Shown here piece by piece: positions 27,638 through 36,258 of a stretch of 64,000 nt of DNA. The stretch is from an uncultured Hyphomonadaceae bacterium (GTDB taxonomy: Bacteria; Pseudomonadota; Alphaproteobacteria; Caulobacterales; Hyphomonadaceae). A program made the position numbers and the translations under genes. The notes below the pieces were generated by a model. It saw only the letters and a program-made list of their open reading frames with translations, was not told where the DNA came from and made no database searches. The stretch is taken from assembly GCA_913057945.1 (NCBI GenBank), contig CAJXOF010000006.1, positions 124,001 to 188,000 on the forward strand. Reading direction: 5' to 3'. Within the stretch, counting starts at the first letter, position 1, and each line of letters starts with the position of its first letter.

Positions 27638-28189
27638 ATGCTGAAATATGTTGCGGTCGCTGTGGCCGTGCTAACGCTTGGCGCGTGCGAGACAACGTCT
27701 AGCCGTCCGTATACACCGTCGACTGCCAACATCATGGCGTTTCAGTCTGCTCTGAAAGGTGATGAGCAGAAGGTCCAGTTGGCTGAGTTTACCACCGCAG
27801 AGGATGTCGAAGGCGAAATGACTTGCCGGGCGCTCGGCGCTTTGGAAGTGGCGCCCGGAAAAGCCCCGGTGGCTTTTATTGAAGGCGCGATGCGTGACGA
27901 ACTCTTTGCTGCTGGTGTCTATGACCAAACCGAGGGAACCACCATTAATGGCGAAATCACACAGCTTGATTTCAATTCATTTGGTACCGGGTCTTGGAAG
28001 ATTGGTCTCAATCTGTCGTCCGAAGTCGCGCCTGAGGGCTACGAAGTCTCTACGGACTACAGCTTTAAAACGAGCTATTCGGCGCTCAAAGCTTGCCAGA
28101 ACGTGATCGATGCTTTCACGCCGGCGGTACAGGAACTCATTGGCAAGGCGGTAGCCGACCCCCAGTTCACCACGCTTGTTACCGAATAG
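27638..28189 (+). CDS. Predicted lipoprotein of unknown function
   Basis: This 183-residue protein starts MLKYVAVAVAVLTLGACE, a lipoprotein signal with lipobox LGAC. The mature part has no domain that I recognise. Acidic and beta-strand-like segments alternate (for example TEGTTINGEITQLDFNSFGTG), and two cysteines remain after the lipid Cys. The ATG at 27638 is preceded by GGGGAGG at normal distance; an in-frame upstream opening would run through the terminator. It stands alone between two terminators, so it is probably transcribed by itself. Confidence 0.78.
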   Translation: MLKYVAVAVAVLTLGACETTSSRPYTPSTANIMAFQSALKGDEQKVQLAEFTTAEDVEGEMTCRALGALEVAPGKAPVAFIEGAMRDELFAAGVYDQTEGTTINGEITQLDFNSFGTGSWKIGLNLSSEVAPEGYEVSTDYSFKTSYSALKACQNVIDAFTPAVQELIGKAVADPQFTTLVTE

Positions 28190-28227
28190 AGTTTCAATCA
28201 CTCACATATTGTGAGGTCGAATTACGA

Positions 28228-28263
28228 AAGGGCCGGAGCAGCGATGCTCCGGCCCTTTTTTCT
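28228..28263. terminator. Bidirectional rho-independent terminator
   Basis: GGGCCGGAGCA and TGCTCCGGCCC form an 11-base-pair stem with a GCGA loop. TTTTTTCTT follows on the + strand, and the bases before the stem supply a weaker T-run (CTTTCG) for the - strand. It lies between the convergent lipoprotein and rne genes and probably serves both. A small separate inverted repeat (CTCACA/TTGTGAG) lies at about 28201-28214. Confidence 0.85.
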
Positions 28264-28279
28264 TCAGTTGTCTGATTGC

Positions 28280-30880
28280 CTAGCGCTTGGCGCGGGACCA
28301 CCAGCCGGAGCGTTTGGGCTCTGCTTTCTTGGCCGGCTTGGCTGCAGGCTCAGGAGCTGGTTCGGGCGCAGCCTGTTCGGCCATGGCGGGTTCGGCCTCT
28401 GGCTCGGGCTTTGGTTTCGCCGCAGGCGTCTCGGCCACAGGTTCTGGTTCGGCTTCAACGACCGGCTCAGCTTCTGGCGCAGGCTTGGTCTTGGCCGCTT
28501 CACTGGCGTCATCCTCACCGCTGGTGTCAGCGGCCACATCTGCGTCCTTTTTCCTGGCACGTGAGCGGCGGGGGCGCTTCGGCTTGGCTGGCTTCTCTTC
28601 GCTGTCGGCTGCGGCATCTTCCGTGTCGGCCTCAGACGGAGCGGCCTCTTCAATCTGTGCCTTGGCCGGCGCGTCTTCCACAGCGGGTTCTTCGCTTACC
28701 TTGGCTTCGCTCGGCGGAATATCGTCCAGCATTTCCGGAGCACTCGCAGCGAGGCCGTCCAGATAGGCACCGCCATCTGCTGGCGCTCCATCGGCTGCCT
28801 CGGTGCGGGTGTCTGAAGACCGGCGCCGCCGACGACCTCCGCGACGGCCCCGGCGGCGGCGCTTGCGAGGGGCGCCATCCTCTGAGTCGTCGTCGGTGTC
28901 TGATGTGGCTTCGGCGCTGTCGTCGCTGTCTTCATCGGCATCCTCGCCGTCAAGCTTGGCTTCGTCATCCTGCGACTCGGCTGCTTCCTGTTTCCGGCCA
29001 CGCCCGCCCCGGCGCCGGCGGCGCTTGCGGCGGGTGCCAGTGGAGTCTTCGTCTTGTTCGGAGGACGCTTCGGCGGTGGTGTCGTCTTCGCTCTCGTCGT
29101 CTTCATCCTCGTCATCGCTGACAATTTGCTTGCTTGGCTTGGCGAGCGAGCGGGGGGGCTTGCGCTTCTTCGGCTTGCCGTTCGGGTCACGCTCGGCATC
29201 GATCACGAAGTCGCCCGGAAGCATGTCTTCGGAAGAGTGGATGGAGACGGCAAAGCCAGCCATCCGCTCGACTTCGACCAGGGCTTCCCGCTTGTTGTTC
29301 AGCAAATAGAGCGCGACATCGGTTGGAGCCTTCACGGAGATGGCTTTCAGTCCACCCATGGAGGCGCGCGCCTCGATGGCCCGGATCAGCTGCAGCGCAG
29401 CCGACGGGATCGAGCGGCGACGGCCGGTGCCGTTACACGCTTCGCACGGATCGGAAGTTGCCTGCAGCACGCCCTGACGGCGACGCTGGCGGGAGATTTC
29501 CATCAGGCCGAACTGCGAGATGCGACCGTGCTGGACGCGGGCGCGGTCCACCTTGAGGTGGTCCTTCAGCTTCTTCTCGACGGCGCGATTGTTCTTGTTC
29601 TCATCCATGTCGATGAAATCGATCACGATAAGACCTGCCAGATCACGAAGGCGCATCTGGCGGCAGGCTTCTTCAGCCGCTTCCAGGTTTGTGCGCAAGG
29701 CGGTCTGCTCGATATTGCGCTCGCGGGTCGATTTGCCGGAGTTCACGTCAATCGCGACCAGGGCTTCAGTCTGGTTTATGACGAGATAGCCGCCGGATTT
29801 CAGCTGGACGGTCGGGGAGTAGATGGAATCGAGCTGCTGCTCGACGGCTTCCGCCACGAAGAGCGGATCTTCTTCCTTCCATTGCTGAACCTTCTTGGAT
29901 TGGCTCGGCATGATCAGCTTGGCGAGATCCTTGGCCTCCCGATAGGCGTCCTCGCCATGGACAAGGACTTCCTCGATATCCTTGTCGAACATGTCTCGCA
30001 TGGCCCGGTGGACGAGCCCGCCCTCGGCATTGATCAGCATCGGCGCTTCGGATGTCAGCGTCTTCTCGACAATGTTTTCCCACAGCTTGGAGAGGTACTC
30101 ATAGTCGCGCTTGATCTCGGCCTTGGTGCGCTTGGCACCAGCGGTCCGCACGATCAGGCCCATGCCATCCGGCACATCCAGTTCGGAGACAATGGATTTC
30201 AGGCGCTTGCGGTCGGCGCCATTGACGATCTTGCGGGAGATGCCCCCGCCGCGCGGCGTGTTGGGCATCAGGACTGAATAGCGGCCGGCGAGGGAGAGAT
30301 AGGTGGTGAGGGCGGCGCCCTTGTTGCCACGTTCTTCCTTGACGACCTGAACCAGCATCACCTGGCGGCGACGGATGACTTCCTGGATCTTGTAGCGCTT
30401 GGAGATCGATGCCCGGCTGGACTTCTTGCGGCGCGGCGTAGAGGCGGCCTTGGCTCCACCGCCATTTTCCTCAGAGGAATCTTCGGACTCATCAGAATCC
30501 TCGTCGTCCGCGTCATTGTCAGCTTCATCGATGTCGTCGAGGTCGGCGCCATCGCCGTCCTCATCATCTTCGTCTTCGATCTGGGCAGCGGCTTCTTCGG
30601 CCGCTTCTTTCAGCAGCGCTTCGCGGTCTTCCGCTGGCAGCTGGTAATAGTCGGGGTGGATTTCGCTGAACGCCAGGAAACCGTGGCGATTGCCGCCATA
30701 CTCAACGAAGGCTGCCTGCAGGGAAGGCTCTACGCGCGTTACCTTTGCAAGGTAGATGTTTCCGCGGAGTTGTTCGTTGCCAGTTGTTTCAAAGTCAAAG
30801 TCGTCGACCTGACCATTGTTGACGATCGCAACACGGGTCTCTTCCGTATGCGAGGCGTCGATTAGCATGAGTTTGCTCAT
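28280..30880 (-). CDS. rne: Ribonuclease E
   Basis: RNase E is the endonuclease core of the RNA degradosome. The protein begins MSKLMLIDASHTEETRVA (866 residues). The S1 domain contains a strongly acidic insertion at about residues 101-139. The catalytic metal aspartates are D378 in VAIDVNSG and D421 in VIDFIDM. The zinc-link cysteines are C479 and C482 in DPCEACNGTG. After about residue 570 the tail is disordered, alternating acidic stretches with Arg-rich RNA-binding patches. It ends KRSGWWSRAKR; the Gly-Trp-Trp motif is the known PNPase-binding element of Caulobacter RNase E. A start 22 codons upstream lacks the family N-terminus. Confidence 0.96.
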   Translation of the reverse strand: MSKLMLIDASHTEETRVAIVNNGQVDDFDFETTGNEQLRGNIYLAKVTRVEPSLQAAFVEYGGNRHGFLAFSEIHPDYYQLPAEDREALLKEAAEEAAAQIEDEDDEDGDGADLDDIDEADNDADDEDSDESEDSSEENGGGAKAASTPRRKKSSRASISKRYKIQEVIRRRQVMLVQVVKEERGNKGAALTTYLSLAGRYSVLMPNTPRGGGISRKIVNGADRKRLKSIVSELDVPDGMGLIVRTAGAKRTKAEIKRDYEYLSKLWENIVEKTLTSEAPMLINAEGGLVHRAMRDMFDKDIEEVLVHGEDAYREAKDLAKLIMPSQSKKVQQWKEEDPLFVAEAVEQQLDSIYSPTVQLKSGGYLVINQTEALVAIDVNSGKSTRERNIEQTALRTNLEAAEEACRQMRLRDLAGLIVIDFIDMDENKNNRAVEKKLKDHLKVDRARVQHGRISQFGLMEISRQRRRQGVLQATSDPCEACNGTGRRRSIPSAALQLIRAIEARASMGGLKAISVKAPTDVALYLLNNKREALVEVERMAGFAVSIHSSEDMLPGDFVIDAERDPNGKPKKRKPPRSLAKPSKQIVSDDEDEDDESEDDTTAEASSEQDEDSTGTRRKRRRRRGGRGRKQEAAESQDDEAKLDGEDADEDSDDSAEATSDTDDDSEDGAPRKRRRRGRRGGRRRRRSSDTRTEAADGAPADGGAYLDGLAASAPEMLDDIPPSEAKVSEEPAVEDAPAKAQIEEAAPSEADTEDAAADSEEKPAKPKRPRRSRARKKDADVAADTSGEDDASEAAKTKPAPEAEPVVEAEPEPVAETPAAKPKPEPEAEPAMAEQAAPEPAPEPAAKPAKKAEPKRSGWWSRAKR

Positions 30881-31291
30881 GTAAAGGAACCTTATGAGCC
30901 GGCGCGGCGGCTGTGGATGCGTCAACGCACCTCGAGCCAGCCGCAAGGCCGGTCTGTAAATTTAGGGGGAGGATACGGTCACGCCGACCCGACTGCCCCA
31001 TGGGCAGTACAGGAAAATCGGTTTTGACTACTGTACCCGCGTACATCTTCTCTGCTTTCCGGAGCGCGGCGCCCGCTTGCCTTTTCGGTGAAGCCGGGAT
31101 CGCTGTCGCGACGTTGGGAAACTTGCTTGGTAGGCCTGATTGGCAGCTACCGGACGATACTGCCCAATTTTGACCGTTAAGAAAAGACCAAAAAGGGCGC
31201 TGAGGCTGTGTAATACGTATCCTGTGGTCAATGCTGGGTTAATATTCGGTCTGGTAGGGAAAACCCTCGAATCCGGAATACATGAGTTCTG
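30881..31291. other. 411-base divergent leader between rne and the cell-wall amidase gene
   Basis: No gene is visible. The region must hold the promoters of rne (leftwards) and of the amidase (rightwards), but I cannot assign a convincing -35/-10 pair to either. It contains a perfect 7-base inverted repeat ACTGCCC/GGGCAGT (30992-31008), which would be in the rne 5' leader about 112 bases before the rne ATG. It also contains overlapping GTACAG/CTGTAC arms that could form an alternative fold. One GANTC site (GAATC, about 31269) lies close to the amidase start. Confidence 0.6.
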
Positions 31292-32497
31292 ATGACTTTT
31301 ATACGCCTTCTTTGCCTTGTAATCCCCTGTCTCTGCGCGGGTTTTGCCGCCTCGGCGGATATCAGCCGCGTGCAAGTGGTGGGCAATGGAGAACCGACCC
31401 GAATCACGGTCTGGGCAGATTCAGAGCAGGAGGGCCGCGCCTTCCTCGCCGAATCGGGCGACGCGCGCAGTCTCGTGCTGCCGATTCAGGGGCCGGTAAC
31501 CCCGGCAGTGGGCGATGGCGGCGGTGGCGTGGCCACATGGGCCTTGTCCGAAGGCGCGCTCAGCTTCGCGCTTGAGCACCCCCTGATGGTTGCCCGTGTC
31601 CTGTCCCTGCCACCCGCAGGCAACGAGCCCTCCTACCGCGTCATCATTGACTTGCAGACCGTCTCCGAAGCCCGATTCAGCAGCGCGGCGAAGAAGGATA
31701 TGCGCAAGTTGGCCACCTACCAGGCCAAGCAACGCAAGGAAGAACTCGCCATTGAACTTGCCTCGCTGCGTCCCGATGCGCCGCTTCCCGCGTCCCATCG
31801 CCTCTCTGGTCAGTCCTATACAGTCGTCATCGATGCCGGTCATGGCGGCAAGGATCCGGGTGCCTCGGCAATCACCGGGGGGATGGAAAAGGACATCACA
31901 CTGCGTGCGGCATTGGCGCTGAAAAAGATAATTGAGGTCGATCCACGCTATACAGTGCGCCTGACTCGCGACACCGACGTCTATGTTGACCATGAAGTGC
32001 GCGTCAGCATGGCGCGTGACTGGGGCGCCGACCTGTTCATTTCCCTGCATGCCGATGCGGCGGGCAATCGCGAAGTGGCGGGCGCGTCAGTCTACACGAT
32101 CAGTGCCAATGGCGAACGCCGGATCGACAAGGAAGCCAACCGCAACAATTGGCGTATCCCGCTTGAGGATGGTGCACCCCAGCGCGTCAGCAGCATTCTC
32201 GAAGACCTCGTGAAACGTGAAACCAAAACGCACTCGTCCGAGTTTGCGGAGATGCTGTTGCCGGAACTGGAAAAGTCCGGCCCCGTCCTTCGCAATACGC
32301 ATCGTGAGGCAGGCTTCTACGTCCTGCTCGCGCCGGATGTCCCGGCTGTCCTGTTGGAGATGGGCTTCGTGACCAATCGCGCCGATGCCCGGCGCTTGCA
32401 ATCGGACCGCGACCTGCGCAAGGCCATGTCGGCCGTCAAGCGCGGGATCGACCGGTTCTTCGACAAGCAGGACATCCTGCTGGCGGGGCAGGGGTAG
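31292..32497 (+). CDS. amiC: N-acetylmuramoyl-L-alanine amidase with AMIN domain
   Basis: This 401-residue periplasmic zinc amidase splits peptidoglycan at the stem-peptide amide bond during septal cleavage. A signal peptide covers about residues 1-21, an AMIN-type septum-targeting domain about 25-125, and a linker leads to Amidase_3 from about 178. Zinc ligands are visible in VIDAGHGGKDPG (His), GGMEKDITL (Glu) and SLHADAAG (His). The catalytic Glu is in LLEMGFVTN. Activation by an EnvC/NlpD-type factor is known for the family. The ribosome binding site is weak (GAG). Confidence 0.93.
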   Translation: MTFIRLLCLVIPCLCAGFAASADISRVQVVGNGEPTRITVWADSEQEGRAFLAESGDARSLVLPIQGPVTPAVGDGGGGVATWALSEGALSFALEHPLMVARVLSLPPAGNEPSYRVIIDLQTVSEARFSSAAKKDMRKLATYQAKQRKEELAIELASLRPDAPLPASHRLSGQSYTVVIDAGHGGKDPGASAITGGMEKDITLRAALALKKIIEVDPRYTVRLTRDTDVYVDHEVRVSMARDWGADLFISLHADAAGNREVAGASVYTISANGERRIDKEANRNNWRIPLEDGAPQRVSSILEDLVKRETKTHSSEFAEMLLPELEKSGPVLRNTHREAGFYVLLAPDVPAVLLEMGFVTNRADARRLQSDRDLRKAMSAVKRGIDRFFDKQDILLAGQG

Positions 32498-32547
32498 AGC
32501 GGGGGAAATCCCTTGCGGCAGCGCACCGATACTGAGAAGTTGGCCTT

Positions 32548-34308
32548 ATGATCTTGTTGCGTTGCATTGTGGTGTCGTCACTTCTGGCGCTTACAGCTTC
32601 CTGCTCAAACAGCGGGGGGCTGCGCCATCTCGACCCGTCACTTATCCACAATGGACGTCCGACAGAGGCCGAAGCCTATAGCGATTTCCTGATCGCCCGC
32701 TTCGCCGCGATGACCAACGACCCACAGAAGGCCGCAGAGCACTATGCCCTGGCGATCGACACGGCACCGGAGAAATCGGGCATAGCTGATCGCGCCCTGT
32801 TCGCTTCGCTTCTGTCCGGCGATTATCGGGAAGGGGTCCGACTTGCCCAGCGTGCAAATGCGCTCGGCAGCGAAGCGGCCCTGGTTCGATTGACCCTGGC
32901 GGTCGAGGCCCTGAGGGTAGGCCGGGACGACGACGCCCGTCCGATGCTGGAACAGACCCGGTTTGGCCCGTTCAACCGGATGATTGCGCGGGGCCTCTCG
33001 GCCTGGCGTGTCGTCGATACGCAGGGAACTGATGCGGCGGTGCGCTATCTTGAGGATGGCTTGTCAGGCGATCCGCGACTGGACAGCGCAACCCTCTACA
33101 TGATGGGCCTGATCGAGATGTCCGCCGGTAATGATGACACGGCGCTGTCGGTCTTCAACACGCTTTGGGAATCCGGGGCACGCCTCGCGGTTGGCGTTGA
33201 GGCGCATGCGCAGCTCCTGGCGTCTCGTGGCCAGCGCGCCGAGGCGCTCGAAATTCTCAACACTTTCGACGAAACTGTTGGCCACAACGCCTCCATTGCG
33301 CGCCTGCGCAAAGCGATAGAAGCGGGCGAAAGGATCAAGGTCCGGCGGCTGAACCCGGATGAGGGGGCGGCATTGGCGGTCTATGTTCCCGCCGCCGCCC
33401 TGATGAGCCAGACTGATGATGACGTGTCGGCAGTCTATTTCGTTCTGGCCCTGGCCCTGGATTCAGACCTCCACGTCGCCCGGTCGCTCTGGGCGCAATC
33501 GCTGTCGAATGCCGAACGCTGGGACGAAGCCATCTCCGTGCTCGCGCGCATTCCGGACACGTCGGCCTTCTATGCTACATCCCGCGGCCAGATCGCCTGG
33601 GCGTTGCAGCGCAGTGGGCGCAGCCAGTCGGCGCTGGCCGTGGCGGCCGAGGCGCTGGACCATTCACCTGACCGGGGCCTGAAAGTGCAACTGGCCGATT
33701 TGTATCGCACCGTGGGCCGGCAGGCTCAGGCCGCGGAATTGCTGGACCAGATCATTCGAGAGGATGCGCGCTATAACCGCGAAGACTGGCGACTGTTCTT
33801 TGCGCGCGGCGTATCCCGCGGCGAACTCGGCGATTGGGCGGACGGCGAACGCGACCTGCTCAAGGCGTTGACCCTGGAGCCGGACGATGCGTCATTACTG
33901 AACTATGTCGGCTATTCCTATGTAGATCGCGGAGAGCATCTGGATTTGGCCATGGACATGATCCGGCGAGCAGCCGAGATGGAGCCGAATGCCGGGTATA
34001 TCATCGACAGTCTCGGCTGGGCGCACTACCGCCTTGGCAATTATGAGCAGGCGACCGAACACCTCGAACGGGCGGTGGAGCTGGAACCCGGTGACCCGGT
34101 CGTGAACGATCATCTGGGGGATGCCTATTGGCAGACCGGCCGCAAGCTGGAAGCACGGTTCCAGTGGCGGCGTTCCCTGACCCTCGACCCTACAGATGGG
34201 GAGCGTGACCGAATCGAAGCGAAATTGGTGGCCGGACCAAGCATCCCGCTGGTGAAACAGGCGGAGTCCGACGCGGGCGTCCAGCTTCCCAAGCCAGTCC
34301 GCCCCTAG
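32548..34308 (+). CDS. TPR-repeat lipoprotein
   Basis: This 586-residue protein has a lipoprotein signal with lipobox TASC (Cys19). It is composed almost wholly of tetratricopeptide repeats, clearest at the C-terminus (about 405-555: SLLNYVGYSYVDRGEHLDLA, IIDSLGWAHYRLGNYEQA, VVNDHLGDAYWQTGRKLEA). It should be an envelope-anchored scaffold facing the periplasm. No catalytic motif is visible. Its stop is 19 bases before ispE. A TPR gene before ispE is a common alphaproteobacterial arrangement as far as I recall, but no function links them. Confidence 0.85.
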   Translation: MILLRCIVVSSLLALTASCSNSGGLRHLDPSLIHNGRPTEAEAYSDFLIARFAAMTNDPQKAAEHYALAIDTAPEKSGIADRALFASLLSGDYREGVRLAQRANALGSEAALVRLTLAVEALRVGRDDDARPMLEQTRFGPFNRMIARGLSAWRVVDTQGTDAAVRYLEDGLSGDPRLDSATLYMMGLIEMSAGNDDTALSVFNTLWESGARLAVGVEAHAQLLASRGQRAEALEILNTFDETVGHNASIARLRKAIEAGERIKVRRLNPDEGAALAVYVPAAALMSQTDDDVSAVYFVLALALDSDLHVARSLWAQSLSNAERWDEAISVLARIPDTSAFYATSRGQIAWALQRSGRSQSALAVAAEALDHSPDRGLKVQLADLYRTVGRQAQAAELLDQIIREDARYNREDWRLFFARGVSRGELGDWADGERDLLKALTLEPDDASLLNYVGYSYVDRGEHLDLAMDMIRRAAEMEPNAGYIIDSLGWAHYRLGNYEQATEHLERAVELEPGDPVVNDHLGDAYWQTGRKLEARFQWRRSLTLDPTDGERDRIEAKLVAGPSIPLVKQAESDAGVQLPKPVRP

Positions 34309-34327
34309 CCGGGTATGGCGATCTGAG

Positions 34328-35200
34328 ATGCTGACATCCCTCGCACCTGCCAAGGTCAATCTGTTCCTGCATGTTGGCGCCGTTCAGGAGAATGGCCGAC
34401 ACCCGCTCGACTCTCTCGTCATGTTTGCAGGCCCGGACGCGGCCGACCGTGTTTCTGTGGAACCGGCTGATACGCTGACGCTCGATATTGCTGGCCCATG
34501 CGCCGGCCATTTGGATGCCGGTGACGATAATCTGGTGCTTCGTGCGGCCCGTGCTCTCTGCACCAAGGAGGGCAGGGCACTCGGCGCCACCCTCACACTC
34601 GACAAGCATTTGCCGGTCGCGGCAGGAATCGGAGGCGGCTCGGCTGACGCTGGCGCGGCTTTGCGGGTCCTGCAGGAGCTTTGGTCATTGGACCGCGATC
34701 TGGTCAGCCAGGTGGCGGCGCCCCTCGGAGGAGACGTGCCCGTCGCGCTGGCAGGGCGCACTGCCCTGATGCAGGGCGAAGGCGAAATTGTCCGCGCCCA
34801 GACGGGCCTGCCCCGACTGCCTGCCATGCTGGTCAATCCGGGCCTCGATTGCCCTACGGGACCTGTCTTCCGCGCCTTCGATGAGGGGGGCGGAGGAGCC
34901 GGTTTTGCCGCGCTTGAGACCGTGCCTGATTTGCCCTCGCCCGCAGAGGTAATCGAATGGCTGAAGGACCAGCGCAACGATCTTGAACCGCCGGCAATCC
35001 GGCTCGTTCCGGAAATTCGGGACGTGCTGGACGCCCTGACCGTGACACCGGGTGCCCGACTTGCGCGAATGAGCGGTTCGGGCGCCACTTGTTTTGCGCT
35101 GTTTGAAACGATTGAAGCCGCCCGCTCCGCCGCGAGGGCCTTTGAACGCGCGCACCCGTCATGGTGGATTCGCGCAACAAGTTTGGGGGATGCGCCGTGA
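34328..35200 (+). CDS. ispE: 4-diphosphocytidyl-2-C-methyl-D-erythritol kinase
   Basis: IspE phosphorylates CDP-methylerythritol in the MEP isoprenoid pathway. The 290-residue GHMP-kinase begins LTSLAPAKVNLFLHV, the family N-terminus with the substrate Lys. It has the ATP-binding motif PVAAGIGGGSADAGAA at about residues 96-111 and the C-terminal MSGSGATCFALFE. The stop overlaps the GTG start of the next gene (GTGA). Confidence 0.96.
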   Translation: MLTSLAPAKVNLFLHVGAVQENGRHPLDSLVMFAGPDAADRVSVEPADTLTLDIAGPCAGHLDAGDDNLVLRAARALCTKEGRALGATLTLDKHLPVAAGIGGGSADAGAALRVLQELWSLDRDLVSQVAAPLGGDVPVALAGRTALMQGEGEIVRAQTGLPRLPAMLVNPGLDCPTGPVFRAFDEGGGGAGFAALETVPDLPSPAEVIEWLKDQRNDLEPPAIRLVPEIRDVLDALTVTPGARLARMSGSGATCFALFETIEAARSAARAFERAHPSWWIRATSLGDAP

Positions 35201-36258
35201 CAATTCTATATTTGATCGCTGGTTCGGCCCTGATCTCCTTTGTGCTCTGCACGCTCATGCGCCGCGTGCCCCTGCTCGACGCTCCGGATGGCGGCCGCAA
35301 GCAGCAGAAGGTACCAGTGCCCCGAACGGGCGGCATCGGCATCCTCGGTGCAATCCTGATGACGCTTGCCGCGTTTGCGCTCTTGTCCGACCCCGCGCCC
35401 CTCAACGGGATGGGGGCCGGCCAGTTCCTGTTCGTGGTGGCGCTCGTCCTCACGCCCTGGGTGATCGGGTTTCTCGATGACTGGCTTGGCTTGTCGGCGC
35501 TCCTCAAGCTTGTGCTGCTATGTGGCTGGGCGCTCGTCGCCGCGATTCCGTTTTTCATGTCTGGCGGGGCAAACGGGTGGCTGATCGGACTGGCCGTGAT
35601 CGCCTGGCTGATCGTGATCACCAATGCCGTCAATTTCATGGACGGGGCGAATGGCCTGGCCATGGGATCGGTGGCGATCATGTATCTGGGGCTGTTCCCG
35701 CTTTTTGCGGTGCTGATGCTCTGCTTTGGCAATTGCGTGCGGGATCCGGCCGGCGAGTTCGCCATGGTCACGCAGTTCGCCATGTTTGGTGCCGTGCTGG
35801 GCTTTCTCGTCTGGAACATGCGCGGCGTGCTTTATGCCGGCGATTGCGGCTCCCTTGGCGCTGGCGGATTGTTTGGCCTGATGGCGGTCTACCATCTGGG
35901 CGAGGGTATGGATGGCGTTCGCGCTGCTCTTTTGGGCCTAACGCTGGCGCTGCCATTCCTGATCGATGTCTTGCTGACCCTGGCCTGGCGCAGCTTGAAG
36001 GGACGCAATCTGTTACAGGCGCATACCGACCATGCCTATCAGCGGCTGATCGCGCGGGGGTGGGGCCATGTTGGTGTGGCGGCATTCTGGTGGAGCATGA
36101 CGCTGATCTGCGCCATCATGGGGGTGGTCACCCTGTTCGGCGCCGCAGAGTCGGCGGAACAGACGAATGTCTTTCCTGCCCTGCAACTGGTTACGCTGCT
36201 TGCGCTTGCGGCCATCGGGACAGCTTTCTGGTCGCTGGAGCGCTTTCGCGCTCAGTAG
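35197..36258 (+). CDS. Polyprenyl-phosphate sugar-1-phosphate transferase (MraY/WecA family)
   Basis: This 353-residue integral membrane enzyme has about ten helices. It carries the family's substrate loops: RTGGIGI near residue 45, GFLDDWLG near 92 (metal Asp pair), and TNAVNFMDGANGLAMG near 146, the nucleotide-sugar/Mg motif. Such enzymes attach a sugar-1-phosphate to undecaprenyl phosphate to start O-antigen, capsule or similar glycans. It is closer in look to WecA/glycosyltransferase family 4 than to MraY. The GTG at 35197 overlaps the ispE stop and has GGGGGA six bases before it. The 3' end overlaps the convergent prenyl synthase by seven bases. Confidence 0.87.
   Translation: MTILYLIAGSALISFVLCTLMRRVPLLDAPDGGRKQQKVPVPRTGGIGILGAILMTLAAFALLSDPAPLNGMGAGQFLFVVALVLTPWVIGFLDDWLGLSALLKLVLLCGWALVAAIPFFMSGGANGWLIGLAVIAWLIVITNAVNFMDGANGLAMGSVAIMYLGLFPLFAVLMLCFGNCVRDPAGEFAMVTQFAMFGAVLGFLVWNMRGVLYAGDCGSLGAGGLFGLMAVYHLGEGMDGVRAALLGLTLALPFLIDVLLTLAWRSLKGRNLLQAHTDHAYQRLIARGWGHVGVAAFWWSMTLICAIMGVVTLFGAAESAEQTNVFPALQLVTLLALAAIGTAFWSLERFRAQ

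Noticed and set aside
28803..30277. Long rightward frames opposite rne
   Set aside because: They are antisense to the well-supported RNase E gene and give Arg/Ser- or Gly/Val-rich low-complexity products.
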